A program made the translations under genes and the position numbers. Below, in pieces: positions 1 to 13,734 of a DNA stretch of 64,000 nt (positions are counted from its first letter, which is position 1; each line of letters begins with the position of its first letter). Under the pieces are notes generated by a model. It ran no database searches. It saw nothing but the letters and a program-made list of their open reading frames with translations, and was not told where the DNA came from. Origin of the DNA: Glycomyces amatae (GTDB lineage Bacteria; Actinomycetota; Actinomycetes; Mycobacteriales; Micromonosporaceae). The stretch covers positions 124,001 to 188,000 of the forward strand of contig NZ_JAJLQZ010000003.1 of NCBI RefSeq assembly GCF_020991375.1. The letters run 5' to 3'.

Positions 1-661
1 CCGCTCCGGAGAGGGGGATCTCGTCGGCCTCGCCGTTGCCGTTGGGGTCCTGGGTCTTGAACGCCTCCAGGACCGTCCGCAGCTCGTCGGGCGTGGTGGG
101 CTGCTCCAGGCCCAGGGTGTCGAGCCAGGCGGAGTTCATCCACAGCTTCGAGGGGTAGGAGCAGTGGTAGCAGTCGTTCCAGGCCGGGATGCCCCAGATG
201 CTGCCGTCCGGGGAGGTCGCCAGGTCCTTGAAGCCGGGCTCCTTCTCGAACGCGGCGGTGAGGTTCGGGGTGTCCTCGCCGATGAGGTCGTCGAGCGGGA
301 CGATCACGCCCTGGCCGCCGAGCTTCACCAGCTCGTCGGCGCTGAACTGGTCGACCCACGGGATGAGCATGTACGCGTCCGGGTAGTCGCCGCTGGCGAG
401 GGAGATCTGCCGCTTCTCCGCGGCCGCGGTGCCGTCCCAGGTGGTCGTCTCGAACCGGAGGTCCACGTCGAACCGGTCTTCGAGGAGCTTCGTGAACGCG
501 TTGTCCTCCAGGTCCTGTCCCTGTCCGGCGTCCTGGGGGGCGAAGATGGTGATCACGTCGTCCGGAGTGGTCTCCGGTTCCGACGAGCACGCGGCGAGGG
601 CGCCGGCGGACACGGCGAGCGCCGCCGCCGCCGCTGCCGCCCGTGCGGATCTGCTGTTCAT
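1..661 (-). CDS. Sugar ABC transporter substrate-binding lipoprotein (LplA-like), C-terminus beyond the window
   Basis: Extracellular solute-binding lipoprotein that would deliver an oligosaccharide to the two permeases encoded just upstream. The ATG at 659-661 follows a GAAAGG ribosome-binding site. The start reads MNSRSARAAAAAAL, then a hydrophobic stretch ending in LAAC, a lipobox, so Cys is the lipidated residue. About 220 residues are visible; the rest lies outside the window. The mature part opens with DDVITIFAPQDAG and later has aromatic-rich stretches such as WNDCYHCSYPSKLW, typical of large family-1 sugar-binding proteins of the Lpl/Ytc group. It is the last gene of a minus-strand operon (permease, permease, binding protein), 83 bp after the second permease. 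The substrate is not readable from sequence; neighbouring GH43, GH39 and CE1 genes suggest plant cell-wall oligosaccharides. Confidence 0.85.
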   Translation of the reverse strand, partial: MNSRSARAAAAAAALAVSAGALAACSSEPETTPDDVITIFAPQDAGQGQDLEDNAFTKLLEDRFDVDLRFETTTWDGTAAAEKRQISLASGDYPDAYMLIPWVDQFSADELVKLGGQGVIVPLDDLIGEDTPNLTAAFEKEPGFKDLATSPDGSIWGIPAWNDCYHCSYPSKLWMNSAWLDTLGLEQPTTPDELRTVLEAFKTQDPNGNGEADEIPLSGA

Positions 662-744
662 CGTTGGCTGCCTTTCGGTGAGGAGTTGCACGGTTCGAGG
701 GGAGGCGCGCCGACCGGTCCCGGCGGCGCGCCGCGGGTCGCGGG

Positions 745-1695
745 TCAGCCCTTGACGGAGCCGAGCATCACGCCCTTCGTGAAGTGCCGGGCCACGAACG
801 GGTAGACGAGCAGGACCGGCACGGTGGAGACGACGATGAGCGAGAACTTCATGAGGTCCGCCATCTGCTCGGCCGCGAGCTGGTCGGCGAGGTTCGTCCC
901 GCCGCTGTTGTTGACGATCAGGATGTCGCGCAGCACCAGTTGCAGCGGATAGAGTTCCTCGCTGCGCAGGTAGATCAGGGCGCTGAAGTAGGAGTTCCAC
1001 TGCCCGATGCCGTACATGAGCGCGATGACCGCCAGGAGCGGTTTCGACAGCGGCAGGACGACCGACCACAGGAAGCGCAGGTCCGAGGCGCCGTCGAGCT
1101 GGGCCGCCTCGTACAGCTCCCCGGGGATCGAGGTGCGGAAGTACGTCATCGCGATGAGGACCTGCCAGGCGGCGATCGCCGACGGCAGGATGATCGCCCA
1201 GCGGGTGTCGAGCAGGCCGAGTGCCCGCACGACCATGTAGGTGGGGATGAGGCCGCCGCTGAAGAGCATCGAGAACAGGACGCCTCCGATGAGGACGCGG
1301 CGTCCCACGAGGTCGCTGCGCGAGAGCGGGTAGGCGATCATGACGGTGAGGGCGACGCTGACGACCGTCCCGACCCCGGCGTAGAACAGCGAGTTGCCGA
1401 AGCCGACGAGGATCGCGCGGTTGGTGAGCACCGCCTCGTATCCGATGAGCGTGAAGTCGACCGGCCACAGGAACACCCGCCCGCCCGACACCGCCGCGGG
1501 GCTGGAGAGGGAGCTCGCGACGATGTTGGCCAGCGGGACGAGGACGACGAGCAGGAAGGTGCACAGCAGGAGGTAGACGCCGGCCATGAAGACGCGGTCG
1601 ACGGGCGTGTCCTGGACCTGCCTGGCGCGGCGGGGCCGGGGGCCGCGGGGTGCGGCGTCCGGCGCGCGCCGCGCGGCCGGGGTCTCGACTGTCAT
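745..1695 (-). CDS. Sugar ABC transporter permease (LplC/YtcP-like)
   Basis: Inner-membrane permease of a CUT1-type carbohydrate importer, 316 aa, with about six hydrophobic segments. The EAA loop that docks the ATPase reads ELYEAAQLDGASDLRFLW. The C-terminus FTKGVMLGSVKG is characteristic of the LplC/YtcP branch. I chose the ATG at 1693-1695 because AAAGGAG lies about 8 bp upstream; the longer frame to 1716 starts with a GTG inside that region and overlaps the end of the preceding permease. The gene follows the other permease by 14 bp and precedes the binding protein. No ATPase gene is present in the visible operon, as is common for this family, which borrows a shared MsmK/MsiK-type ATPase. 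Confidence 0.9.
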   Translation of the reverse strand: MTVETPAARRAPDAAPRGPRPRRARQVQDTPVDRVFMAGVYLLLCTFLLVVLVPLANIVASSLSSPAAVSGGRVFLWPVDFTLIGYEAVLTNRAILVGFGNSLFYAGVGTVVSVALTVMIAYPLSRSDLVGRRVLIGGVLFSMLFSGGLIPTYMVVRALGLLDTRWAIILPSAIAAWQVLIAMTYFRTSIPGELYEAAQLDGASDLRFLWSVVLPLSKPLLAVIALMYGIGQWNSYFSALIYLRSEELYPLQLVLRDILIVNNSGGTNLADQLAAEQMADLMKFSLIVVSTVPVLLVYPFVARHFTKGVMLGSVKG

Positions 1696-1709
1696 TGCGT
1701 GCGCTCCTT

Positions 1710-2651
1710 TCACCACAGCCCGTTGCCGGTCACGCGCTTGGAGACGGTGTTGACGGCCAGGAGCAGGATGAGGTTGATGGCGGAGTTGAAGAGCCCGACC
1801 GCGGTCGCGAGGCTGAAGTCGGCGCTGAGCAGGCCGACCTTGTAGGTGTAGGTCGCGATGATCTCCGAGGTCGAGAGGTTCAGCGGGTTCTGCAGCAGGA
1901 AGGCCTTCTCGAAGCCGACCGCCATGATGCTGCCGACGCTCAGGATCATCACCACCACGACCGTGGGCGCGATGCCGGGCAGGTCGACGTGCCAGATCTT
2001 GCGCAGGCGGTTGGCGCCGTCGAGGCGGGCGGCCTCGTACAGGCTCGGGTCGATGCCGGCGAGCGCGGCCATGTAGATGATCGCGGAGTACCCGGCGGTC
2101 TGCCAGACGTCGCTCCAGACGTAGACGCTCCTGAAGGCGCCGGGGTCGGCCAGGAGGTTCTGCGACATGCCGAAGAAGCCGAGGAGGTCGGACATGAAGC
2201 CGATCCGGGGCGAGAAGATCAGGATGAGCATCGAGACGACGATGACCGTCGAGATGAAGTGCGGCGCGTAGGTGACCATCTGGACGGTGCGCTTGAAGAA
2301 CCGCGCCCGCACCTCGTTGAGGGCCAGGGCGAGGATGACCGGGATGGGGAACCCGGCCAGGAAGCCGTAGAGGCTCAGCAGCAGGGTGTTGCGGATGAGG
2401 TCCCAGGCGACGGGGTTGGCGAAGAACCGCTCGAAGTGGTCGAGGCCGGCCCAGGGGCTGCCCCAGATCCCGTCGACCACGTTGTAGTCCTTGAACGCGA
2501 TCACGTTGTTCGCCATGGGGATGTACTGGAAGATCACGAAGTAGGCGACGGGGAGGACGAGCAGCAGGTAGAGCTGCCAGTGGCGGCGGAGGCTCCGCCT
2601 GCGGGTGCGCCGTCGGCGGGCGGCGGTCCGCTCCGCTGCGGCGGCGGTCAC
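1710..2651 (-). CDS. Sugar ABC transporter permease (LplB-like)
   Basis: First permease of the importer, 313 aa from the GTG at 2649-2651. An Arg-rich cytoplasmic start (RRRRTRRRSLRRHW) precedes six hydrophobic segments. The EAA loop reads SLYEAARLDGANRLRKIW. The reading frame is open to a GTG at 2747, but that codon lies inside the likely -10 element and has no ribosome-binding site. The GTG at 2651 overlaps the stop of a 20-codon frame that does have a strong site (see 2648-2710), and it gives the usual family length. Start assignment is therefore an inference; the coding frame itself is secure. It pairs with the LplC-like permease and the lipoprotein downstream. Confidence 0.85.
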   Translation of the reverse strand: MTAAAAERTAARRRRTRRRSLRRHWQLYLLLVLPVAYFVIFQYIPMANNVIAFKDYNVVDGIWGSPWAGLDHFERFFANPVAWDLIRNTLLLSLYGFLAGFPIPVILALALNEVRARFFKRTVQMVTYAPHFISTVIVVSMLILIFSPRIGFMSDLLGFFGMSQNLLADPGAFRSVYVWSDVWQTAGYSAIIYMAALAGIDPSLYEAARLDGANRLRKIWHVDLPGIAPTVVVVMILSVGSIMAVGFEKAFLLQNPLNLSTSEIIATYTYKVGLLSADFSLATAVGLFNSAINLILLLAVNTVSKRVTGNGLW

Positions 2652-2710
2652 CGCCTCGGTCCCTTCCGCCTGGATGCCGAACGGCGGGGCACGGGGTTCA
2701 GAACACTCAC
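2648..2710 (-). CDS. Possible 20-aa leader peptide overlapping the LplB-like permease
   Basis: A GTG at 2708-2710 sits 5 bp after AAAGGAG, the best ribosome-binding site in the leader. It opens a 20-codon frame (VSVLNPVPRRSASRRKGPRR) whose TGA overlaps the GTG of the permease as GTGA. That arrangement is typical of translational coupling. It may be a real leader peptide, or the result of a frameshift between an original start and the permease frame. Confidence 0.35.
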   Translation of the reverse strand: MSVLNPVPRRSASRRKGPRR

Positions 2711-2745
2711 GCTCGCTCCTTTGCGATCGGGCTTCGTGAATGTTC

Positions 2746-2775
2746 ACGGTAAGTTGGCGTGCTCGCGCCAGTCAA
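2746..2775 (-). promoter_or_regulatory. Candidate promoter of the Lpl-type ABC operon
   Basis: On the minus strand TTGACT (2775-2770) and TACCGT (2751-2746) are separated by 18 bp, a fair sigma-70-type match. A transcript from here would start near 2739, downstream of the GTG at 2747, which argues against that codon as the permease start. The rest of the 2711-3013 gap is comparatively AT-rich and must also hold the promoter of the GH43 gene on the other strand. Confidence 0.4.
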
Positions 2776-3013
2776 GACTCCGAGACAGAAAAGATCAGAT
2801 GTTTGCGTTGAGATTCGATACCTGTAGCGGTAAAGAACCGCTCTTTTGTCAGTTTTTATCCATTAGATTCTTAATTTCGTAGGTCATTGATACCATCTTT
2901 GCCCATGGAATCGATATCTGTCTATTTACAGGCGGCGGCCGCGCGACTACCCTGAACTCGACATCCTCTTATTTTCGAGGATTATTCCGAACTTTTCGAA
3001 GACGAGGTTCCCC

Positions 3014-4411
3014 ATGAAGACACCGCCTCGGAGCCGAAGGCGCACCGCCGCGCTCGCGCTCGCCGTCGCGTTCGCGGCGGCCGCGCTCAGCCCGGCCGCC
3101 GACCCGTCGCCCTCCCCGGTACAGGCCGACAACCCGATCATCCAGACGATCTACACCGCCGACCCCGCGCCCCTGGTCCACGACGGACGCGTCTACCTCT
3201 ACACGGGCCACGACGAGGACGGCTCGACCTGGTTCACCATGAAGGAGTGGCGGGTCTGGTCCTCCGACGACATGGTCAACTGGACCGACCACGGCTCGCC
3301 CCTCGACGTCGGCACCTTCGCCTGGGCGCGTCAGGACGCCTGGGCCGGGCAGGCGGTCGAGCGCAACGGCAGGTTCTACTGGTACGTCCCGGTCGTCAAC
3401 GACGCCACCGGCAGGATGGCGATCGGCGTGGCCGTCGCCGACAGCCCCACCGGGCCCTTCCGCGACGCCATCGGCCGCCCGCTCGTCGAGAACGGCGAGA
3501 TCGACCCCACGGTCTTCATCGACACCGACGGCCAGGCGTACCTGTACTGGGGCAACCCGAACCTGTGGTACGTGAAGCTCAACGCGGACATGGTGTCCTA
3601 CAGCGGGAGCGCGACCCGGATCGCGCTCACCGCCCAGGGCTTCGGCGCCCGGCCGGGCGGCACCGACCGGCCGACCCTCTACGAGGAGGGGCCGTGGGTC
3701 TACAAGCGCGGCTCCCTGTACTACATGGTGTTCTCCGCGCAGTGCTGCTCGGAGTTCATCGCCTACTCCACGGCCCCGGGCCCCACCGGGCCCTGGACCT
3801 ACCGGGGCACGATCATGCCCACCCAGGGCGGCAGCTTCACCAACCACGCGGGCGTGATCGACTTCGAGGGGTCCTCGTACTTCTTCTACCACAACGGCGC
3901 GCTGCCGGGCGGCGGCGGCTTCACCAGGTCGGTGGCCGTCGAGCGGTTCGCCTACAACGGCGACGGGACCTTCCCGAGGATCGACATGACCACCGCCGGG
4001 GCGCCGCAGTCGGGCACCCTCGACCCCTATGCGCGCCAGGAGGCCGAGACGATCGCCTGGCAGTCGGGGGTGGAGACCGAGCCGGCCTCCGAGGGCGGCA
4101 TGAACGTCGGCTGGATCGAGAACGGCGACTGGATCAAGGTCGAGGGCGTCGCGTTCGGCGCCGGCGCCTCCTCGTTCACGGCGCGGGTGGCCTCGGCGAC
4201 CGCCGGCGGCACCCTCGAACTCCGGCTCGGCGGCCCGAACGGGACGCGGGTGGGCGCCTGCTCGGTCCCGGGCACCGGAGGCTGGCAGACGTGGACGAGC
4301 GTCACCTGCCCGGTCAGCGGCGCGACGGGGACGCAGGACCTGTACCTGCGGTTCACCGGCGGCTCCGGTTATCTGTTCAACGTGGACTGGTGGCGGTGCG
4401 CCGTCCGGTAG
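3014..4411 (+). CDS. Secreted GH43 glycosidase with C-terminal CBM6
   Basis: Secreted beta-xylosidase/alpha-L-arabinofuranosidase-type enzyme of 465 aa. The N-terminus MKTPPRSRRRTAALALAV is a signal peptide. The GH43 five-bladed propeller follows (about residues 40-330). Its three catalytic acids are placed as in the family: base D50 in TADPAPLV, pKa modulator D164 in EIDPTVF, and acid E225 in YEEGPWVY. Residues about 340-465 form a CBM6-like sugar-binding sandwich (QEAETIAW at its start, GGMNVGWIENGDWIKV, LYLRFTGG near the end). It is divergent from the Lpl-type transporter and convergent with the esterase. A CGAA-N3-TTCG sequence lies just before the start. Arabinofuranosidase versus xylosidase specificity cannot be decided from the sequence. 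Confidence 0.88.
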   Translation: MKTPPRSRRRTAALALAVAFAAAALSPAADPSPSPVQADNPIIQTIYTADPAPLVHDGRVYLYTGHDEDGSTWFTMKEWRVWSSDDMVNWTDHGSPLDVGTFAWARQDAWAGQAVERNGRFYWYVPVVNDATGRMAIGVAVADSPTGPFRDAIGRPLVENGEIDPTVFIDTDGQAYLYWGNPNLWYVKLNADMVSYSGSATRIALTAQGFGARPGGTDRPTLYEEGPWVYKRGSLYYMVFSAQCCSEFIAYSTAPGPTGPWTYRGTIMPTQGGSFTNHAGVIDFEGSSYFFYHNGALPGGGGFTRSVAVERFAYNGDGTFPRIDMTTAGAPQSGTLDPYARQEAETIAWQSGVETEPASEGGMNVGWIENGDWIKVEGVAFGAGASSFTARVASATAGGTLELRLGGPNGTRVGACSVPGTGGWQTWTSVTCPVSGATGTQDLYLRFTGGSGYLFNVDWWRCAVR

Positions 4412-4420
4412 TGCGCAGCA

Positions 4421-4446
4421 GCGGGCCTCCCTCCCGGGAGGCCCGC
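4421..4446. terminator. Bidirectional hairpin between convergent GH43 and esterase genes
   Basis: Perfect 11-bp arms GCGGGCCTCCC / GGGAGGCCCGC with a 4-nt loop, placed 10 bp after the GH43 stop and 30 bp from the esterase stop. There is no T-run, as is usual in very GC-rich actinobacteria. Confidence 0.6.
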
Positions 4447-4476
4447 CCACCCGAGTCCGGCGAACCGGACGGCCGC

Positions 4477-5971
<1,495 letters not shown>

Positions 5972-6005
5972 GACGAGGAGGTTTTTCCATCGATGGCGAA
6001 ATATG

Positions 6006-6024
6006 TCCGCCCCATCGGGGCGGA
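6006..6024 (-). terminator. Hairpin after the GntR gene
   Basis: Arms TCCGCCCC / GGGGCGGA around a 3-nt loop, 25 bp beyond the stop of the GntR regulator gene. No T-run follows. Confidence 0.4.
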
Positions 6025-6048
6025 AACATCGGATCTGCGTGCCTTGAT

Positions 6049-6819
6049 TCAGCGCGCCAGGCGGTCCGGGTCGCCCTGCTCGCCTCGCCGGACGAGCCAC
6101 GCGTCCGTGATGTGCGCGAACATGGCCGCCGCCGCGCCCTCGGCGTCGCCGGCGGCGATGCGCTCGCAGACGGCGCGGTGGCCGCGGTTGGAGGCCTCGC
6201 ACAGGGCCCGCTCCGTCCGTCCCATGTAGCTGGCGGTGTTGACGACCTGGCTCTCCAGCGAGCGGACGACGGCACGGGCGATGCGGTTGCCCGAGGCGCG
6301 CATGACGGCGTCGTGGAAGGCCCGGTCGTGCTCGTGGTAGACCTCGGGGTCGCCGACCAGCTCGTCCATGCGGTCGACCAGCTCGCGCATCCGGGCGACC
6401 GCGTCGGATCCGGCGGCGCGGGCGGCCGCATGGGCCATGTCGGCTTCGAGCAGGCGCCGGGTGACGACGAGGTCGTCGAGGACCGCCAGCGCCTCGTCCT
6501 CGTCGATGACCGCGCCGAGGACGAGCTCGTCGAGCATGTTCCACGAGGTCGAAGGCAGGACGGTGGTGCCCGAGCCCTGCCGGATCTGGACCAGGCCCTT
6601 CTCCTGAAGGACCTTCACCGCCTCGCGGACCACGGTGCGGCTCACCGAGAACAGGTCGCACAGGGCGGGTTCGGGGGGCAGCGCGGAGCCGGGAGCGTAG
6701 TCGCCGCGGACGATGCGCTGCACGAGTTCGGCGGTGACGGCCCTGGCGAGGTTGGCCGGCCGCCGCGCCCAGCCGGGGGCCGCGGGCTCGCCCGCGGTCG
6801 GGCGCTGCGCTGTCGTCAT
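6049..6819 (-). CDS. GntR-family regulator, FadR subfamily (FCD domain)
   Basis: Transcription repressor, 256 aa. Residues about 20-95 are the winged helix-turn-helix: ALPPEPALCDLFSVSRTVV is the recognition region and LVQIRQGSGTTV the wing. The rest is the all-helical FCD effector domain with EADMAHAAARAAG, DRAFHDAVMRASGN and GHRAVCERIAAGDAEGA, whose Asp/His residues bind a metal and a small acid in relatives. FadR-type GntR proteins commonly sense sugar acids, which fits the enolase-superfamily enzyme at the end of the divergent operon. It is transcribed away from the binding-protein gene, and the 140-bp gap holds a good palindrome (6885-6898) inside a promoter, so it probably represses that operon. 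Confidence 0.9.
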   Translation of the reverse strand: MTTAQRPTAGEPAAPGWARRPANLARAVTAELVQRIVRGDYAPGSALPPEPALCDLFSVSRTVVREAVKVLQEKGLVQIRQGSGTTVLPSTSWNMLDELVLGAVIDEDEALAVLDDLVVTRRLLEADMAHAAARAAGSDAVARMRELVDRMDELVGDPEVYHEHDRAFHDAVMRASGNRIARAVVRSLESQVVNTASYMGRTERALCEASNRGHRAVCERIAAGDAEGAAAAMFAHITDAWLVRRGEQGDPDRLAR

Positions 6820-6879
6820 CGGTCCTCCGTCCGCGGCCGCGGCCGGGCCGCGACTCGCGGATCAGTGTACGGCACTCCA

Positions 6880-6908
6880 TTGACGTAAGACGTCATACGA
6901 GTTACGTT
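6880..6908 (+). promoter_or_regulatory. Promoter with embedded GntR-type operator
   Basis: TTGACG (6880-6885) and TACGTT (6903-6908) are exactly 17 bp apart and face the binding-protein gene. The spacer contains GTAAGACGTCATAC (6885-6898), an imperfect palindrome (12 of 14 positions) around a GACGTC core. Its size and placement suit a FadR-type GntR dimer, here most simply the divergently encoded regulator. Confidence 0.6.
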
Positions 6909-6959
6909 TACTGGCGTCCTCGAGCCGCACCCCGGCACCCCCACGGAGAGTGATCTGCA

Positions 6960-8225
6960 ATGAAGCGACGAGCACTGTGGTCGACCGCCCTGATCGCGCC
7001 CCTGGCGCTGTACGGATGCGGCAGCGCCGCGGCACCGGACTCCTCCGGAGGAGGCGGCGACACCCTCGTGGTCTGGGACTGGAAGTCCGGTGACGCGACC
7101 ACCGAGTCCTATATCGAGCAGGCGAAGGCCGACTTCGCCGAGCGCCGCCCCGGCGTCGAGGTCGAGTTCGTGGCCCAGCCGTTCGACCAGTACTACAACC
7201 TCCTGGGCACCGCGATCCAGTCCGGCGAGGGCCCCGACGTGATGCTCTTCAACGGCGGCGGCCAGCTCCGCGACCGCACCGACGCGCTCGTGCCCCTCGA
7301 GGACTACCTCGCCGAGGACATGGAGCGACTGGCCGGATGGGAGGCGTTCTCCGACGGCGGCCACGTCTACGCCGCCCCGGTCACCCTCCAGGGCCACCCG
7401 CTCTACTACAACAAGGCCCTCTACGAGCAGGCCGGACTCGACCCCGAGGCCCCCGCCGCCACCTGGGAGGAGTTCCTCGCCGACTGCGCGCAGATCGAGG
7501 AGGCCACCGGTGCCGACTGCTTCGCCATGGGCAACAAGGAGGGCTACGGCATCCAGTTCTTCCTCTCCGGTCTCGGTCCGGGCGTGCTCACCGCGCAGGA
7601 GTACGACGCCTGGATCGCCGGGGACCGCGACTGGACCTCCCCCGGCGTGAAGCGGATCTTCGAACTGTGGGTCGAGGCCGAGCAGGCCGGGCTCAACAAC
7701 GACGGCGTCAACTCGACCGCGATGTTCAACGACGAGTTCGCGCTCTTCGACGGCGGCGAGGCCGCCCACGTCATCGGCCTCATGTCCGATGTGGGCCACT
7801 GGAAGGAGTTCGGCGAGTTCCTCGACCCCGCGGACGTCGGCGTCATGCCGGCCCCGCTGGTGGACCCCGACGCGACGCCGTTCCTGCCCTACGACGGCGG
7901 CATCGGCTACGGCGTCGCGGAGTGGACCGAGGACCCCGAGCTCGCGGCCGACCTGGTCCGCTCGCTCACCTCGACCGCCGCGCTCGAGGCGTTCTACGCC
8001 GACGCCGGGGCCATCGCCTCCGACACCACCATCGACGCCTCCGGGGCCGGACCGGCCGCGGCCGCGATCGTGGCCGCGATCCCCACCGGCCGGCCCGCGC
8101 TGCATGTGGCGCTGTCGGCCGAGACCCTCGAGCTCATGGGGCGCCTGTCCCAGCAGCTCCTCAGCGGCTCGGCGACCGTCGACGACGCGCTCGGCCAGCT
8201 CGCCGCGAGCGACCAGGCGGGCTAG
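6960..8225 (+). CDS. Sugar ABC transporter substrate-binding lipoprotein
   Basis: CUT1-type solute-binding lipoprotein, 421 aa. MKRRALWSTALIAPLALYGCGS contains a signal peptide with lipobox LYGC, followed by a flexible SSGGGG linker. The mature protein begins DTLVVWDWKSGDATTESY and contains the usual PDVMLFNGGGQ and YAAPVTLQGHPLYYNKALYE ligand-cleft segments of the MalE/UgpB superfamily. It opens an operon running through two permeases and an enolase-superfamily enzyme (gaps of 3 bp, an overlap, then 1 bp). Regulation by the divergent GntR protein is likely. The operon has no ATPase gene. The substrate may be a sugar acid or an oligosaccharide containing one, inferred only from the linked enzyme. 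Confidence 0.9.
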   Translation: MKRRALWSTALIAPLALYGCGSAAAPDSSGGGGDTLVVWDWKSGDATTESYIEQAKADFAERRPGVEVEFVAQPFDQYYNLLGTAIQSGEGPDVMLFNGGGQLRDRTDALVPLEDYLAEDMERLAGWEAFSDGGHVYAAPVTLQGHPLYYNKALYEQAGLDPEAPAATWEEFLADCAQIEEATGADCFAMGNKEGYGIQFFLSGLGPGVLTAQEYDAWIAGDRDWTSPGVKRIFELWVEAEQAGLNNDGVNSTAMFNDEFALFDGGEAAHVIGLMSDVGHWKEFGEFLDPADVGVMPAPLVDPDATPFLPYDGGIGYGVAEWTEDPELAADLVRSLTSTAALEAFYADAGAIASDTTIDASGAGPAAAAIVAAIPTGRPALHVALSAETLELMGRLSQQLLSGSATVDDALGQLAASDQAG

Positions 8226-8228
8226 GAC

Positions 8229-9212
8229 ATGCCGATCGGAAGCCCGCCGCCCCCGGCCGGCCCCGCCGCGGCGGGGCCGGCCGGGGCGAGCGCACCGGCG
8301 GCGGCACCCCGCGCGGCGCGGGGGCCCCGGCGCGGGGCGGGTGGGCGGTTCCCCCGCTCCGAACGCCTCGCCCCCTACCTGCTGGTGGCTCCCGCGGTCC
8401 TCGTCATCGCCGTGTTCCGGCTCTACCCGCTCGCGCTCGGCGTCAACTTCTCCTTCACCGGCGACGGCGACCGCAACGGGCGGGCGGTGGGGTGGGACAA
8501 CTACGCGGCACTGTTCGCCGACCCGCTCTTCATCGCCTCCATGCGGAACGTGGGCCTGCTGGTGCTGCTGCTGCCGGTGGCCGTGGCGATCCCGGGGGCG
8601 CTCGCCACGTTCCTGTACCTGCGCGTGCCCGGGCACCGCGTGTACCGGAGCGTCTACTTCTTCCCCGCGGTCCTGTCCCCGGTCATCATCGGCGCGATCT
8701 TCAACCTGCTGCTGGCCTTCGACGGCCCCGTGAACGCCCTGCTCGGCGCAGTCGGGGCCGGGCCGGTCGACTGGCTCGGGGACCCCGGCGTCGCCATGTT
8801 CGCGGTCGTGGGCGTCCACATCTGGGCCACGTTCGGGATGTCGCTCGTGGTCTTCCTCGCCGGGTTCGCCACGCTGGACGCCTCGCTCATCGACGCGGCG
8901 CGCGTCGACGGCGCCTCGCTGCCCGGGGTGGTGCGGCACGTGATCTTCCCCGGGCTCTCGCGCACGATCCAGTTCGTGTTCGTCACCACCATGATCGGGA
9001 TGCTCACCTCGATGTTCGGGCTGCTGTACGTCATGACCGGCGGCGGCCCGGAGGGCTCGACGTACCTGCCGGAGTACTACATCTGGTTCCAGCAGGGGCA
9101 GATGGGCCGCCCGGCCCTCGCCTCCGCCGCCTCCACGGTGCTCTTCGGCTTGATGCTCGTCGTGGGGACGGCCCAGATCGCCGTCCTGCGCCGGGTCGGG
9201 AGGGAGGACTGA
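8229..9212 (+). CDS. Sugar ABC transporter permease (MalF/UgpA-like)
   Basis: Inner-membrane permease, 327 aa. A long Pro/Ala/Gly-rich cytoplasmic N-terminus (about 40 residues) precedes six membrane segments starting at YLLVAPAVLVIAVFRLYPLA. The EAA docking loop is SLIDAARVDGASLPGVVRH. The start ATG at 8229 lies 3 bp after the binding-protein stop. The stop TGA overlaps the next ATG as TGATG, which indicates coupled translation of the two permeases. Confidence 0.92.
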   Translation: MPIGSPPPPAGPAAAGPAGASAPAAAPRAARGPRRGAGGRFPRSERLAPYLLVAPAVLVIAVFRLYPLALGVNFSFTGDGDRNGRAVGWDNYAALFADPLFIASMRNVGLLVLLLPVAVAIPGALATFLYLRVPGHRVYRSVYFFPAVLSPVIIGAIFNLLLAFDGPVNALLGAVGAGPVDWLGDPGVAMFAVVGVHIWATFGMSLVVFLAGFATLDASLIDAARVDGASLPGVVRHVIFPGLSRTIQFVFVTTMIGMLTSMFGLLYVMTGGGPEGSTYLPEYYIWFQQGQMGRPALASAASTVLFGLMLVVGTAQIAVLRRVGRED

Positions 9213-10039
9213 TGACGCCGCTCCGCGCCGGACGGTGGCTGGCCGCGATCCCCATGGCCGCCTTGGCGATCGCCACCGTCTACCCGCTCGTCTTCACCGC
9301 GAACGTCGCCATGAAGACGCGGCACGAGTACGTGCTCGACCGCTTCGCCCCGGCCGAAGGACTGCGCTGGGACGCGTTCGCCACCGCTTGGACCAGCGCC
9401 GACATGGGCCGCTACCTCGCCAACTCGCTCATCACGGTCACCGGTGCGGTCGCGCTCCTGCTGCTGCTGGGGTCGATGGCCGGGTTCGCACTGAGCCGGT
9501 TGCGGTTCCGCGGGTCGCGGCTGCTGTTCCTGGCCTGCCTCTCGGCGCTGTTCATCCCCTTCCAGGTGATCATGGTCCCGCTCGCGCGCACCATGGGGCA
9601 GGTCGGGCTCATCGACACCTACCCGGGGCTGATCCTCGCCTACACGGCGCAGTTCCTGCCGTTCACGGTGTTCCTGATGACCGGCTACTACAGCGGCATC
9701 CCCTCCGAGATCGTCGACGCCGCGCGCATCGACGGGAACTCGGTGTACGGGGTCTACGGGCGGATCATGCTGCCGCTGGGACGGCCCGCGCTGCTGTCGG
9801 TCGGGATCCTCAACGCGCTGTTCTGCTGGAACGACGTGCTCATCGCACTGCTGATGATGCCCTCGGCCGAACACCGCACCCTCATGGTCGGCGTCACCGC
9901 GCTCCGCGGCCAGTACTCCGCCGACATCCCGACGTTCGCCGGCGGCGTGCTCATCGCGGCCGTGCCCGTCCTCGTTCTCTACCTGTGCTTCCAGCGCCAG
10001 ATCACCGCCGGCGTCACCGCCGGGTCGACGAAGGGATGA
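9212..10039 (+). CDS. Sugar ABC transporter permease (MalG/UgpE-like)
   Basis: Second permease of the GntR-linked importer, 275 aa, with six membrane segments. The EAA motif reads EIVDAARIDGNSVYGVYG. The C-terminus ITAGVTAGSTKG is the usual MalG-type ending. The ATG at 9212-9214 shares one base with the previous stop and is preceded by GGGAGG. A longer open frame runs back to 7337, but only as an out-of-frame shadow of the upstream genes. Confidence 0.92.
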   Translation: MTPLRAGRWLAAIPMAALAIATVYPLVFTANVAMKTRHEYVLDRFAPAEGLRWDAFATAWTSADMGRYLANSLITVTGAVALLLLLGSMAGFALSRLRFRGSRLLFLACLSALFIPFQVIMVPLARTMGQVGLIDTYPGLILAYTAQFLPFTVFLMTGYYSGIPSEIVDAARIDGNSVYGVYGRIMLPLGRPALLSVGILNALFCWNDVLIALLMMPSAEHRTLMVGVTALRGQYSADIPTFAGGVLIAAVPVLVLYLCFQRQITAGVTAGSTKG

Positions 10040-10040
10040 C

Positions 10041-13722
<3,682 letters not shown>

Positions 13723-13734
13723 CGCGCGCCTGAG

